Counted from the stretch's first letter, positions 10,091 to 22,970 are shown. The stretch: DNA of 64,000 nucleotides from Adiantum capillus-veneris (GCA_014529385.2 CM043944.1:58144268-58208267); one strand, 5' to 3'. The notes: generated from the sequence alone by a model not told the origin. Numbers and translations: made by a program.

Positions 10091-11589
10091 AGCCACACAA
10101 AACCAAGTTTCATTACCAATAGCAAGACCACCACCACCGAGGGCACCACAACAAGCACCACCTGTACAAATATTACAACAACAAGTGATACCATAGTACC
10201 ACCACCACTAGCTGGCAACCAAGTAGTGAGCGTCATCAATGAAAGTGGAGAAACACATCAAGGGAATAGAGGAGGGTAAGACCAATGTTAAAGAGGTAGA
10301 CACCATGGTATTTACTCACTCTATACATGAGGAAGCTTCACAAAAGGAATAAAAGATAATGGACAAAGGGGAGTCGATCAAGAGAAAGTCTAAGCCACAA
10401 TGAAAGACTGGCATTTTAGATTTCACAGTTGGTGAGTCTATAGAATCTTGTGATCTTGTGAGTGATGTTTCTATGCAGGGCATGAGCATCCCTAAAGGTG
10501 AGGGCTACCCAATTATGTCAGAGAGACCATGGCTCATGGCCATGAGAGAAAATCAATATTTGGACACAAGAATTCTCAATATGCAAGCTAGAAAGGGCAA
10601 GGAGATCCCATACAATATGAAGGCTAGTAAGAAGCAAGGGATGGACCTAGAGACTAGTGTACTCTCTAGTGATTCTACTACAACATCAGAGAAGGAGGAA
10701 TATACAACAACGAATGATAGTGGTAGCACTCTTGAAATTATGGGTCTCATTCTTACTGATCACAACAAGGTGGATCCACCAGATATACAATTGCAAGAAG
10801 GAAGCATGAAGTTTTTGAAACTACACCAATCAAAGGAAGCAATCGCAGACACAACTCAAATGGTTGTTGTCAGGAGTGGGACTTTGGACTTCATCCTAAG
10901 GAGATTCTTAAGAAAGTGGATGCCGTGGCAAGGCGATCTAGGTTTGTCAACCTAGATGTAGAGATTGTGTTTGACCGTACTGTGTTTGATGCATTTAAGA
11001 AAATCTTTAAAGAAACTTTAGCACAAGGGGTGGTCATAAGGATCATAGAAAATGGATCTCAATGTGAGAAAGATGGCAGTATGGTCCTGCATGCATACAA
11101 TCGAGATGAAGTGTTTTTCAACAAGTGGATTGCAGCGTACCTTTTGTATATGCTATGCACTTTGGTATAGTGTGCATCAAGCTTGTCTTTGAGCTGCAAG
11201 GTCAATGGCTTATTACCAATGTTAAGAAAGGCAATGGACCTTTTCGATGGCACCCAAGACGATAGTGACTGTTTTGCTAGCTTCACCGATAGTGGTGAGC
11301 TAGGTTCTGAAGAAAACTGGGACTTGCCACATGAACAAGGAAGCCATAGATGGAGGACTCTTAGTACAATCTTGGGGATCATGATTCTAAGTATTGTCTT
11401 GGAAGGAGCTAAAGTACTGAATTATCCTTTCACTTATGGTGGTTACAAATACTATCTTTTCTGGCATGAAACAAGAAATATTCTCGTTAGGATATTGTAG
11501 GTGATTATCCTATTCTTCACTTGGGATCCTAGAGGATATTGGCACAAAATTTTGGAAGAAGTAGGCTTCCCATTCACTCAAAGATAGTT
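10091..11589 (+). pseudogene. Decayed gypsy protease-region remnant; RT and RNase H absent
   Basis: Open stretches at 10458-10955 (165 residues, with RPWLMAMRENQYLD, then an acidic Ser/Thr-rich linker), 10916-11170 and 11183-11500 cannot be joined into a polymerase. None shows a YxDD/FIDD reverse-transcriptase motif. They sit between gag and integrase and probably derive from the protease and linker region and from RNase H margins, after internal deletion. Assignment is by position. Confidence 0.45.
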
Positions 11590-12905
11590 TGAGTTTTTGA
11601 TCATTGATGCTCTAGCGAGGGCACCTTGTCAATACGTATTGCTTTTCTTGAAAACAGGTGAATGTCCCAGAGATATCATCAAGGGCCAGAAACAATGGCT
11701 TGTCCAAAAGGCAACAAGGTACTGCAAGGGCAAAGACGAGATTCTCAGGCGAGTGCCAATCTCCAGTGGAATCACAGAGGAAATATCAAGTTGCCATGAG
11801 GGTGTTTGAGCAGCCACTTTGCTCTAGATATTACTAGTAGGAAGATTCTACAGGCAAGATTTTCTTGGCCTAGTATGAACAGGGATGTGAATCATTGGTA
11901 TAAAACATGCAGAGCTTGTCAAGTATCCAGTGATCAAACACTAACCTATGAGCCATAGACTCCTATCATCTCATATGGCCTGTTTGAGAAGTGGGGAAAA
12001 GATGCAATTGGTCCTTTACCAAGGGCCCAGTCGGGTAAACTGTACATTCTAGTTGGTGTAGACTACATGACCCGATGGGCAGAAGTAGTAGCCACCACAC
12101 ACATTACAACCCAAGAAAAGGTGAAGTTCATATGTGAGCACATTTTTTGCCGCTTTGGCACACCTTAGGAGATAATATCTGATAGAGGGCCAGGTTTTAG
12201 AGTCAACTTGGTGGGAGAACTGATGAAAAAGTTAGGCATCACACGCCGACACTCAACTCCATACTATCCACAGTGCAATGGTCTAGTAGAAAAGATAAAC
12301 AAAATGATTTGTAATATCATCACAAAGCTAGTGAATAACTGCACAAGTAATTGGGATAAACATCCCATGGACGCTCTTTGGGCCTACCGCACGACATTTT
12401 GAACATCACTAGGTTTCACCCCTTTCCATCTAGTATATGGAAAGGAGGCCATTCTACCCATTGAGGTACAGATAGCCAGCTTGCGAGTCATGGCTACTTA
12501 GTTACAATGCCCAATTCCCCATCTTTGCAACCACATCTTGGATCTAGAAAGGCTTCAGCTAGATAGGGAAGATGCGATCAACCACTATGCAACGCAAGCA
12601 GAACGACTCCGACTCACATTCAATCAAGGGCTTAAGGAAAAGTGTCTAAAAAAAGGCATGTTAGTGTTGAGATACGATAATAGATTCGGCACTAGGAAAG
12701 ATAAGAAGTTTTAACCCAGATGGGAAGGGCCATTCATTGTCAAAAAGCAATACACCAATGCCAGCTACAAATTGATGGAAGAAGATGGTCGAATTCACAA
12801 GACCATAGTCAATGGATGGAGGCTAAAAAGGTACTTCTTAAGGTTTGATCCAGAATTCATGCTAGATATTTTTAGAAGAGGGAGAACCCTCCAACTCCAC
12901 TGCTA
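11590..12905 (+). pseudogene. Gypsy integrase, decayed
   Basis: Integrase joins the cDNA to the host chromosome. The linker LKTGECPRDIIKGQ is followed by a decayed zinc domain and the catalytic core: WGKDAIGPLP, YMTRWAE, SDRGPGF and NGLVEKINKM carry the D, D and E residues. The C-terminal part has RWEGPFIVKK, the GPY/F-type module. In-frame stops interrupt FGTP-EI, TTF-TSLGF, MAT-LQC and KF-PRW, and the zinc domain is frameshifted. Very similar in order and sequence to the integrase of the polyprotein at 60356-64000, which is the intact relative. Confidence 0.85.
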
Positions 12906-12943
12906 GGGAATCAGAAGTAGAGCTAGAGACATGAATGCCTCTA

Positions 12944-12975
12944 GCCAAAAGGGGAGGGATAATGATGGCTATCTT
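12944..12975 (+). other. Polypurine tract and 3' LTR start
   Basis: AAAAGGGGAGGGATAA is followed at 12962 by TGATGGCTATC. The element on - has the equivalent: a GGGGGAGGGCTAA tract, then TGATAGCC at 60327. This is the plus-strand priming site at the internal/LTR boundary. Confidence 0.75.
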
Positions 12976-13153
12976 TGACAAGCCGCGATCGCGAGAAAGA
13001 ACCCCAGCCGGGGAAGCTTAAGGATAATTTAAAAAAACGTTTTATCTCCCTACAGACACCACTGCCACCCTTTCTCTCCTCCTTGCTCGCGCACGTGCAG
13101 TGGGCCGCCGCCCCCCCTTGGCACCACCCTTCCCTCCCTCTCCTCCATTATCC

Positions 13154-13157
<4 letters not shown>

Positions 13158-13215
<58 letters not shown>
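13158..13215. repeat. (CT)n microsatellite
   Basis: A pure CT tract of 58 bp in the 5' part of the gypsy 3' LTR. Confidence 0.95.
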
Positions 13216-13218
<3 letters not shown>

Positions 13219-13755
13219 CATTATCACTGCAAGACAAAACCCCCTCTCTCTCTCCCTTGTTCGTCACCAACCCATGTAGGGCACAAAATATCAATCACGA
13301 GTCATTTCCCCACATCCAATCTGCAATCCCCATGGTACAGTGTGATCCAGCAACAATTGCTTCTCTTACACACGAACCTCACACCAATCATGCAATCTAC
13401 ACCTTCAAAACCAAGGTGGACCAAATCAAATTTCTTGAGTAATCAAGGCTTCTCAAGGACACCAAAATATGGTTTGCAGAAGATCTTACACCCGCTCAAC
13501 TCAAGCAAAAGAAGGCAGAACTACAAAAGATGCGAGAAGCATGCACAGTGACGGGAGCAAAGCAAACCCCGAACCCCGACGGCCTCTAAAACACCGGGGA
13601 CCGAATGGCGCGCCTCGAGCCTGTCATGGTAAAGCAAACAGGGGCACCACCTAGCTTCAGCGGCTAGGACGCAAACAACACACCACCATAACCAAGTTTT
13701 CATCCAAGAGAGATGGATGCTTGGGAGTAATGATGAAGAGGAAAGGGAATGAGAT

Positions 13756-13759
<4 letters not shown>

Positions 13760-13839
<80 letters not shown>
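13760..13839. repeat. (GT)n(GA)n compound microsatellite
   Basis: GT repeats (13760-13786) run directly into GA repeats (13787-13839) inside the nested solo LTR. Confidence 0.95.
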
Positions 13840-13842
<3 letters not shown>

Positions 13843-14310
13843 GGGAGGGGGTATAGCGGCTTAGTACTTAGGCACCACAAAAGGATGGCGAATCCGCACA
13901 CCCTTCACACATACACAAGCTCACTCCAAACACAAGACTAGGTGGCGATTCCTCACACCTCACATGGGAAAAACATTGCAAGAAAACATACTCACAAAAC
14001 CTCAAGCTTTATTTAGAGAATAAGGCGATGAAATGGGGAGCATAGGGTAGGGGAATGAGAAGGGAGAAAGTGGTAGAGCACATGGCGGATAGGTGGGAGT
14101 TGATGGCGAAGACTCTCACGAGGGTTATGGCCATCATCCTTCATTTAGTTGCCCTTCATCTTCCATAGCCAAGGGTGTAGAGGTCATGCTCAAGACAAGC
14201 ATGGTGATTGCGGTGATGGTGATGGTGTGGGTGTGTGTGTGCACTAGGCACACACAATGCATAGTGTGTTCTTTGGTGATGTTGTGTGTGTATTTAGTGT
14301 GATGGTGACC

Positions 14311-14328
14311 CCTCTTTATATAGGGGAT
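14311..14328 (-). promoter_or_regulatory. Likely TATA box of the solo LTR
   Basis: On - the sequence reads CCCCTATATAAAGAGGGG, a good plant TATA context, in the correct orientation for the solo LTR and matched in position by the TATA near 58500 in its relative. Confidence 0.5.
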
Positions 14329-15357
14329 GAGGGGGGAGGAATTCTAGAATTTAGAAATGAAGAAATCATTATCTACATAGGCAATGTGACTGTGGGCCCC
14401 ACTTGTCTGGCTGTGTGTATATGTGCCAGAACAGCAGTCTCATGAGAGAGAGACTAAGAGAGAGAGATGGGTTGATGAAAAAAAGTGAGAGGTGACATGG
14501 AGAATAAAGTAATTACAAGAGGGGAGTGTGTTCAGAGGTGAACCTGTGTGCAGATGTGTGTGAACACAAGAAAAATCAGGTAACCACTGGGTGGGGATGG
14601 GTCTGTGGGCACCTTTTTCAGTGAAAGTGAGTGTGTGTGAGTGTGGGGAAGGTTATTTAGCTACAAGACAAGAGATATGGCGCCCTTTAGAGAGAGAGGG
14701 GGGTATTTGGGTCATGGGATATGATAGGAGAGAGAAAGAGGGGGTGGGGTATACTATTTTGGAAGATAGGGTAAGTTGCATGTGAGTTAGGGTGCATTAT
14801 TGGTGAGTTATAATGCATTATTGGTGAGAGGTGGGGTAGCTTGAGGGGAGAGAGAAAGGAGAAAGGACAAGGGAAAGAGAGAGGGGGTTGACCTTTTGAG
14901 TGGAGGAGAGGAAAAGGGACACACGGTGGGGCAACAGTGAAGAAAAAGGAGGCAAGGTGGGGATGGGCTACCCCGCAGGCATGAGGTGGCTCATTTTACC
15001 TTTCTTATATATTTACATAATCATACTTTATTTTTTTCTTACTTTTTCCAATGCCTTTTATCACTCCCTCCCTAAGAGGGGGTTTTCATGGGGTGGGGAC
15101 GAGAGAAGAGGGGTATGGGAGCTTGGCTTGTGAAAAGCCCCCATCAACAGCATGGAAATGGGCAGTCTACCGAGGAGGTAAAGCTATTATTCAAGAGTTT
15201 TGAACTCCCAAACCAGCTCCCTCCACACCCCCTTTTGCATAGATTTTATTCATCTTATTTTATCTCACCTTCTTTTTGGACAATCAGTCCTTAACTGAGA
15301 TGTATCCCATAGGTCATATTTGACCTCCATGGACCATAACACAATCTATCTATCTAT

Positions 15358-15360
<3 letters not shown>

Positions 15361-15407
<47 letters not shown>

Positions 15408-16443
15408 ACCCGCCACACACACACACACATTCACACACTCTCTCACACACACTCTCCCTCCCTCTCTTCCCATCTCTCGCTCACTCCCTCTCTCTCTCCC
15501 TCGTTCAGCCTCCCTCTCTCTTCCTTGTTCTCTGTCGAGCCAGCATGTAAAAAAAAAGTCTCTCTCTCTCTCATTCCGACACACACACACTCACGTATAT
15601 GAACACACACACTTGCCGACACATAAACACACTTACACAGACACACACACACACCCCCACACAGCCAGCAAAATCTCCCTCTCTCTTTTACCATGCACAT
15701 ACACACTCACACACTTACAAGCTTCTACACGCTCACACACTTACATACACACACACACTCACATACATACACAAGTACATTGTACGCATGAGCAACCGCA
15801 CACACTCAAACAAACACACGCATGCCATCGAACACACAAGAAGAAGAAAACCAAAAGAAACAACAAAGAAAAACGACAAGCTTCGACAAACACACCAAAA
15901 TCATGCCACGAAGGAAACAACGAATCAAGTAATGACACTGAAGGCATGCCTTGGCCGGTCCCGAAAGTGATGAACGCGCTACACCGATGCACCAGCAAAT
16001 CCCACCATTCACCAGCATCTTGTCCATGACACATCCGTAGGGTAATCTAGTTTTCTATTTTCAAGCCAAAACCTTGTATCAAAAACCAATTGTATATTGC
16101 CACGTCTGTCTAGGTGATGGTCATAAAGGACCACCTAGGAGATATCATTTTAAAGCTCTCATAAACCAAAGCAAGGGTCAACCATCTGGGACCCCGCTCC
16201 TTGCTTTGTCTCTCTTGATTAGGGCCCTAACCTAATTAGATTATCCTAAACTAATGCAGCCTGCACCTGTAAAAGAACACTGAGAGGTCACTATCAAGGC
16301 ACTTGCAACACTTGGGGGGGGGGGGCAGCACTTGGGAGTCAGCACTTGAGAATGAATCCATGCACACACCCTGACTCCAAGGGTCGCCACACACAAGAGT
16401 AGAATCTCTATGTGTATGGGATTTTCCCTAGAGAATGCACTAT

Positions 16444-16531
<88 letters not shown>

Positions 16532-16623
16532 ACCGCGGTCTCCATCTCGCCAAAACTGAGATTTCTGTAAATATCACTTTGAATCAAAATTGCCCTCACA
16601 TCCCAAGGGGTTTTCATCATCTA

Positions 16624-16676
<53 letters not shown>
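15361..16676. repeat. Cluster of CT and CA microsatellites
   Basis: CT tracts lie at 15361-15404, 16446-16528 and 16626-16676, with CA-rich DNA between 15405 and 15830 and a G12 run at 16314-16325. Reading frames here are repeat artefacts. Confidence 0.85.
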
Positions 16677-16678
<2 letters not shown>

Positions 16679-16827
16679 ACAGTGTGCAGTATTAGTTTAA
16701 TCACTATTGTCCCTGTCCTAGCCGCTCAAAGCTAGGTGGTGTCCCCTGTTCACTTCCTGTGACGAGTTCGGTGTGCATGATCCTGGCGTTGAGGCCGTCG
16801 GGGTCCGTTTTGCACTTCCGCTTGTCA

Positions 16828-18943
16828 ACACTTGCTAGTTCACGTGCTTGATCCGTAAGTCCTACCTTTTCTACTTGTGTGAGAAGTGCATCAAAAGATG
16901 TTGACATGGGCTTGTTCATGAAGAAGATGGGAAGAGAGCTTAGAGAGAGAGTTTTGTGAATGTGAGAAATGAAGTTTAAAACCTAAAAATTCACTTATAT
17001 ACCCAAGGATACTTTTCAAAAGCACTTAAATTAATGGCAAATTAACTTAAAACTATAATTGTAAATAAAACCACGCAACAAAGCATTGAAAGACACCAAC
17101 ATTAAAAGCATTCGAGCTCCAAATCAAAGAAAATTCACATTTCAATCAAAATCTTGAACAAATTGAGAATGAACAAGTATGCACAGAGACGAGATCCAAA
17201 ACACCATATGTATTGATGGGAGAAAAATCCACGTCAGTTACAAGCTTTTACAAAAATACATCATGGACACGCAATGTTCTCACCTCGGGGAATTCACCAT
17301 GGAAAACTTACCACACCACGTAAGTGCAGGGGAGGGGGATTTTTTACAAGTTACATAAGCGTATAAGTTAGGGGCATGCCCCCAATAATTTATCTCCCAA
17401 GCTTAAAAATAAAGGAGGGGGTATTATATTTGGGGGGGCGGGGGCGGGGAGAGTGAGAGGAAGTTTTTGTGTTTCAAAATCATGGCTTTCCAAAAGAGTC
17501 TTCCCTCAAACTTGTGAGTAAATAGCTACAAAGATACATGCAAGAACTATCAATTGCTTGTTTTGTGATGATAGTTTATTTGTTGAGGGATGAAAGCTAT
17601 AAGAGCTTGTATAGATGCAAATTTACACGAAGAACCTAACACAACTTTATAACCATGTTTTCTAAGTAATTTAGATGGGTCCAAATTGGACGAGTAGCTA
17701 GAGTGCAGACTGAACATGCACATAGTTTGAAAGTCAAACTAAAGCACATTGAGGGTACATCTACTTATCAATAGAAGTGGTTCCTTTGTATGTTGCCAAT
17801 CACTATGCTACACGCTCTTAGACTAGTTTTACTCAGTTAGATCATGTGAAGCCTAAATTTTATATGTAAGATAGGGGTATGATAGTTTTCTGCATTGATT
17901 ATCGTATAAGTGTAGAAAGGGGGGTCATATTCCCTAATATGAGTCGTATCTATGGGTTTTATCAAAGTTCTCCGCTCGCAAGTGGCGTTCCATTTTGTAT
18001 ATAGAGTGAATCCCCCGGGGTTCTCACACAGAAAGCTCTTCTCTTTTCTAGAACGAACAACCTTTTTTTTTATTACAAGGAGATATTGCTTGGGCAAGGT
18101 ATATCTGAGATTAAGATACTCGCAAAGGTGACTAAGGTGCCAGAAGTTATTCACTTAGATGTCGTGCACTGCATCATTGTGGAGGCATGTTTTCAAGTCA
18201 ACTAATTCTCTAGCAGCAACATAAGAGTGTAGTGCCCTCCCATTCTCCCATTGTCAGCTTCCATCTTCTATAGGGAAAGACCATTGACAAGCTTTGCTTT
18301 GCAATATGGCATCCGAACACCACATTCTCACAGCAAATATAGAGCACTTGATTCTATCTCCCTAGTGGTTGACGACCTTAGTCTCCCATCCAGCTGTAAG
18401 GAATCCATTGATCACATTTCCCCGTTTACAAGTCCACATTGTTGGTGTCATGTGAACACTCTGCAGTTGAAAGATAAACACAGACACATGAAGAGACATA
18501 AACCATGTTATCATGACTTTTTGGGAACTATAGGTACACTTCATTGCTACATGCACATCCGCCTTGATTTTCCTTTTGGTTGCTACGATCAAGACATTGT
18601 CTGGCTTAGGCCATTCGAGACTCTGCAAGGTTGGTGAGTGAACAGGAGAAAGATTACCCAACCCATTTTGCATAGGTGTGACATAAGTATGTTTATAAAA
18701 TAAAATGTCATGTGAAGCAAGGTGAGAGGATGGATAGCTAGCATAAAGCAACTTGCCAAGGTCAACGTTGATGGCCTCAAAAGGTCTTGTGAAGAACTCT
18801 ATTGGCTCTCACTCTAAAAATCGAATGGGAAAACATTTGTGAACATGCACAAGCAATGGAAATATTACAGTCATAACAGCAAAGTATGCTACAAAAATAC
18901 AAGATAGACAATCTAGGAGCTTGATAGAGGAGTGAAATTACAG
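16828..18943. other. No gene recognised
   Basis: About 2.1 kb between two retroelements. It contains a G-rich run near 17432-17450 and short frames (for example 18251-18637 and 17837-18154) with no recognisable motif or support. Confidence 0.5.
18940..18943. repeat. Possible target-site duplication (ACAG), left
   Basis: ACAG sits directly before the left LTR start and matches 26100-26103 after the right LTR. Only four bases, so chance is possible. Confidence 0.45.
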
Positions 18944-19639
18944 TGTCGTGCAGCTCCGCTTCCATTATGGGAAAATTATTAGAAGGATACACATTGTGCT
19001 TGATTGAATTCTAATTGATTATTTATCACTCATCAGGGCTTGTTAATAAGCCAAGTTTAATGATTAATGTATGTCAAATGCGGCTTTAAAGGGGTGTAGA
19101 TGCTTTAATGATGCTAAAAAGGAGTATTTTGGAAGTGAGCATAAAGGTAGTCTATGATCTAGAACTACAGTGCTTGAAGTGCTCTACCGGCCTTTCTTTA
19201 TGGCTTGTCGATTGGAGCTACGGTGAAAAAGTTATGGTAGTTTGAAGTTTGAGTCAATTGCAGATCCGTACTAGATTGGGCAACTGCAGCTGAGGGGACA
19301 GAAATGAAGTGAATGCATGGTCCTAAAGTGCTCACTTTGTAGAGCACATCGCTCTTTTCCTATCAGCAATCGGAGATTTGGTCCCCAAGTTATCGCTAGT
19401 TTAAGTTTCCACGGAGGCCAGTTCCGTGCCAAGTAGGTTGCCTCGATCGGTGTGCCATCTGGTGTTTTTTGGAGCTTGACACAATTCAAGAGGGTAGTAC
19501 TCAGTATGTGGGGCTAGCAAAAAGTGGCTATGCATCAATCGGAGCCCGGGTCAACAAGATATAACAAGTTAAAGTGTGTGCCAGTTGTTGACTGAATGTT
19601 AGCAGATGATTTTGTGCCAATCTGTTGCTTGTCGTTGTC

Positions 19640-20065
19640 ATGATGTTGTTCGTAACCGAATGCAAAGGGAATTCCATTCCTCAAAAGAAATCACTTATAC
19701 TTGCATCATGAAGGCAAGTGGCACCGTATCCGAGGAATTAAAATGGTCAACAAAATTTATGATGATATTGCTGCAAGTAAATGCGTGTGAGTCAATGCTC
19801 TGTCAGTGTGCATGCCGTGCGGAGCAATGCTTTTGCCGATATGCATGTCAAATGAGGTGGTTATTTACTAAAGCACACAAAGTTCCTGATGAACTCTTAG
19901 TCCAAAATGTCGTCTCCTAGAGCGTGTTGATTGCGGGATTTACCCAACAGGCTGTGGGTGAGAGATTTCATGATGAGGTTGCTTGACAGGGGCTGCTGGA
20001 GAAAGAAGTTGTTCTTTGAAATACTTTGGTAGATATGCATGTCAAATGTGGTGCTCTTATGAAAC
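19640..20065 (+). pseudogene. PPR-gene fragment captured in the left LTR
   Basis: Frames read ITYTCIMKASG, then VPDELLVQNVVS-stop-SVLIAGFTQQ and GLLEKEVVL, NTLVDMHVKCGAL. These match consecutive positions of the PPR units in the gene at 31378-33273 (ITYACILKACG, LEELPVRNVVSWNALIAGYAQQ, LVDMYAKCGAL). Stops and shifts break the frame and part of the unit is deleted. The same fragment is present in the right LTR, so it was part of the element before this insertion. Confidence 0.75.
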
Positions 20066-20548
20066 TATGGCCGCTCAAGGCAAAGGAGCCACCCGCCCAT
20101 AACATCATAAGGTGTGGCCGCTCAGTAGAGTAAGGCCGACCAAGGGGGGTAAGTAAGTGTGCATGGAGAAGCGGAAAACAGCATGAACACAGCATGCAAA
20201 AGAAGCGCTCATAGTGCATGCTTGAGGCCTCGGATGAGCTTGATCGTGAAGACAAAACACTTCACGAGGCCATGGCACCGCTATTTGGTCTTAATCCCGA
20301 TGGATTTTGTGCTGCTCGACTTCGTCAACTGCCACGTCATTGAGCTGCTTCCCACCTAGCAACAACGGCGCCGTTGTTGCTTAGGGGGAAGTGGCCTATT
20401 TTTAAAAAGTGGAGGATTATTACTAACAGTAGCGGCGATAAGAAAGGAGGGAGCTACTGAGAGGTGCATGATGAGAAGAGGAGTGTGGGGGTTGTGAGGG
20501 TGATGAGAAGGGAAGGTCGGGCATGCAAGAGCTTGAGAAAGGGAACCA

Positions 20549-20663
<115 letters not shown>

Positions 20664-21463
20664 CTCGGCTAGAAAAGCAAGCAAAAGGGAGGATCTTTTT
20701 ATCTCGTCCTCGGATCAAAGCAAAGTTAAGCTCTCTCTCGACTGTGGGATCAAGTTCAAGGCTTGAAACCCGAGATGCATAAACCAAGGGAGCTAAAGTT
20801 TCTCACTCGCTCTCGGATATAAGCAAGGCATGCAAGTGAGAGGAGAAGAAGGAGAAAGAAGGCATTGGAAACCGAGGTTGGCAAGCGGGGATTGGACAAA
20901 AGAAATCGAAAAGCTCCCTCTTGCTCGACTCTCTATCTTTCTCTCTCTATGACCTCTCTTATAGAGAGAAGGCAAAGCAAGTCAATTAGAGGAGAATTCA
21001 AAGCCTGTGAGAGCGGCAATTAAGTAAGTGCAAAGCAAATAGAGCAGAAAGATGCATCACATTTGACAATAATTCAAGCACGAAGAATAAGGTAGTGAGT
21101 AGAATTAAAGTTTATAGAATCCAAGGGCAGTTGAAGTAGGTAAAGTGACATGCAAAAATTTTCGTCACCATTATCATTCTGAAGATTAAGTAATTGTCTT
21201 ATTAAACCCCGGTGTTGTTGACGGCCCGGTTAATCTTTGAAGGGAGCTTAAACTCCTATTTACCAGTTAATCCAAGTGTTGCTTCTGCTAGCAGCCCACC
21301 TTGGCTATTGATTACATTGTACTCAGAGCTTGAATTGATTAATTGAAGATTACGGTGATTTACAAAGCCATATACATTTGCTTTTCTAGTTCTCTCTCAC
21401 ACCTTTCACAATCAGAGGCTCGGCGCTTGCCCATCACACATTTCGAACACATATCCTCCGACA

Positions 21464-21490
21464 TCTTTGGTGAACCCAATCCGAAACCGA
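21464..21490 (+). other. Possible primer-binding site
   Basis: TGGTGAACCCAATCCG begins at 21468, four bases past the CA end of the left LTR. It starts with the TGG expected of a site that pairs with a tRNA 3' end. I could not name the tRNA. Confidence 0.35.
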
Positions 21491-21529
21491 GCCACGGTGG
21501 GAGGTAAAGATGGAGATGCCAACACAATT

Positions 21530-22150
21530 AAAGTAGTTTATTGACGATTTCAATTCCAATGGATTTGATAAAAATCTAGCAGTTGCAGATTTGCCAAAAA
21601 TGATGGAATTAGTTCAGGGATGTCTACAGGAAGCAAAAGCCATGCAGATAAAGAAGCAGATTGATGATGCTATGGAGATAGCACTTGATGCTGTATGGGA
21701 GCAGTATCATAATTTTAGGGATATGATCTAGAAGGTTTTATTGCATGTTATGAAGCCGAGAGGAAGAGACAAAATGTTCCAGACAATCGAATGATTGCAG
21801 CTTTTGAAGAGGTTGTAAACTCAGATTTTAAAAACAGGTTCAAGAATTGGCAGAAGCATATCCTACACGGTGGGACTATTTTGCAGAGGAATGTATTTGC
21901 GAAAGCTCAAGGATTCTAGACCTGGAAATAAAAGAGATTATTGAATGAAGCCAGGTTGTCTTTAGTAAAGGTGAAGGGGATCATATACAGTTCCTCAACT
22001 ATGATGAATTTTGGGAACACATTTCTGCAAGAAGCAAAGCCAAAGAAAATGTAGAATTGGAAGTAGTAGATTCAGTTTTAGAGGAGCATATTTTGAGCAA
22101 TGTAGAGAAGGTAAACGATGAATTTAATGCTAAAAAAAAATTAAATGAAT
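21530..22150 (+). pseudogene. Decayed upstream part of the element's unknown ORF
   Basis: Successive frames show DLPKMMELVQGCLQEAK, LAEAYPTRWDYFAEECI and LNYDEFWEHISARSKAK, separated by stops and a frameshift. A run of nine A at 22132-22140 separates this reading from the open frame that follows at 22170. The composition is that of a Glu/Lys-rich helical protein. No retroviral or host family is recognised. Confidence 0.4.
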
Positions 22151-22169
22151 TTTTTCAAAGATTACTGGC

Positions 22170-22970
22170 ATGGACGCTACCGCCAAGAATGGTTCTAGTG
22201 AAGACATAGACTGTACAGCAAGTCGTTCACAAGCTGCTGATCTTGACATGGATTATTATGAAGGAGTTCATCAAGCAAATGAGCCTCTACAGGATATTTC
22301 TAAAACTATCAGCACTATAGACGAGCAGGACAACATGTTTGTTGCAGATAACTGCATAAATAAAGCTATTATATACACATTAGCTGATGAAGTGACCAAG
22401 ATTGTGGACCCAGCACAGTATGGGCCTCATTATGTCAATGAATGTATGATTGCTACTAACAATATGTTTGCAGATGCTGCTATCACAAAAGAGGATGCCA
22501 TAATCAATTATTTTTTGTCTAGATCTAAAGGAGATGATTATAATAGTATAGAAGAGCTTTTGGATGCGTGTACCCCTTCAGAGGGGGTGCCAGATGAACC
22601 TTTGCAATGCTATGATGGATTGCTAAGTAACATGGATGGAGATGAGGAAGCAAAGGATGATATTGATGAGTATGAAGAATGCCTAGATCATGCTGATTGT
22701 GAACAAATTATTGATAGGGATTTTACATCTATGCTTGTACATGGGCTGCATGAGGAGATAACTCCTACAGTTGTGATGAATGTTGAGACTTCCAAGAGTG
22801 ATTTTCCTGAGGATGCTATGGATGAAGATTTTCAAGTTGAAGCTGTTGTTCATGATCAAGTTGAAATTCCAGCAGGTAAAACTTCCTCTGATGATACAGG
22901 TCCAGAGACTCCCAAGGTTTTTCGTGATGGTATGAAGCTAGAGGGGGTGATGATGCTAAATCATCCTTGA
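22170..22970 (+). CDS. Unrecognised acidic 266-residue ORF inside LTR element
   Basis: I do not recognise this protein. It is strongly acidic (many Asp and Glu throughout, for example DGDEEAKDDIDEYEE near residues 160-175) with no zinc knuckle, catalytic triad or membrane segment. It is the only long open frame between the two LTRs and probably continues the decayed reading upstream. It could be an element-specific gag-like protein or a captured host gene. The start codon at 22170 is only the first Met after a frameshift, so the real N-terminus is likely further upstream. Confidence 0.45.
   Translation: MDATAKNGSSEDIDCTASRSQAADLDMDYYEGVHQANEPLQDISKTISTIDEQDNMFVADNCINKAIIYTLADEVTKIVDPAQYGPHYVNECMIATNNMFADAAITKEDAIINYFLSRSKGDDYNSIEELLDACTPSEGVPDEPLQCYDGLLSNMDGDEEAKDDIDEYEECLDHADCEQIIDRDFTSMLVHGLHEEITPTVVMNVETSKSDFPEDAMDEDFQVEAVVHDQVEIPAGKTSSDDTGPETPKVFRDGMKLEGVMMLNHP

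Larger units (their letters stand above)
13549..15146 (-). mobile_element. Nested solo LTR of the same gypsy family
   Basis: Read on -, it begins TGATGGGGGCTTTTC at 15146 and ends CTCCCGTCA at 13549. The 4-bp sequence ACAG flanks both sides (13545-13548 and 15147-15150). No polypurine tract lies before the start, as expected for a solo LTR left by recombination. The block AGGGGCACCACCTAG at 13637 recurs at 57790 in the other LTR of this family. Confidence 0.6.
8157..16827 (+). mobile_element. Decayed Ty3/gypsy retrotransposon with nested solo LTR
   Basis: In order: 5' LTR tail (ends 8230), leader, gag (9286-10090), a decayed middle, integrase (to about 12905), a polypurine tract (from 12944), and a 3' LTR that starts TGATGGC at 12962 and ends CTTGTCA at 16827. 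The 3' LTR is split by an inverted solo LTR (13549-15146). No reverse transcriptase or RNase H can be read, so that part has been deleted. Integrase and LTR start resemble the intact element at 57.66-64 kb, so both belong to one family. Confidence 0.65.
12962..16827 (+). repeat. Gypsy 3' LTR, interrupted by a solo LTR
   Basis: It starts TGATGGC and ends CGCTTGTCA. The end segment 16720-16827 (GCTAGGTGGTGTCCCC, then GAGGCCGTCGGGG) is the reverse complement of sequence in the nested solo LTR (13556-13660). Removing 13549-15146 plus a 4-bp duplication leaves about 2.26 kb. It carries several CT and CA tracts. Confidence 0.55.

Noticed and set aside
15599-16029. His/Thr-rich frames with many THTH repeats
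   Set aside because: CA-repeat-derived translation, not a metal-binding protein.
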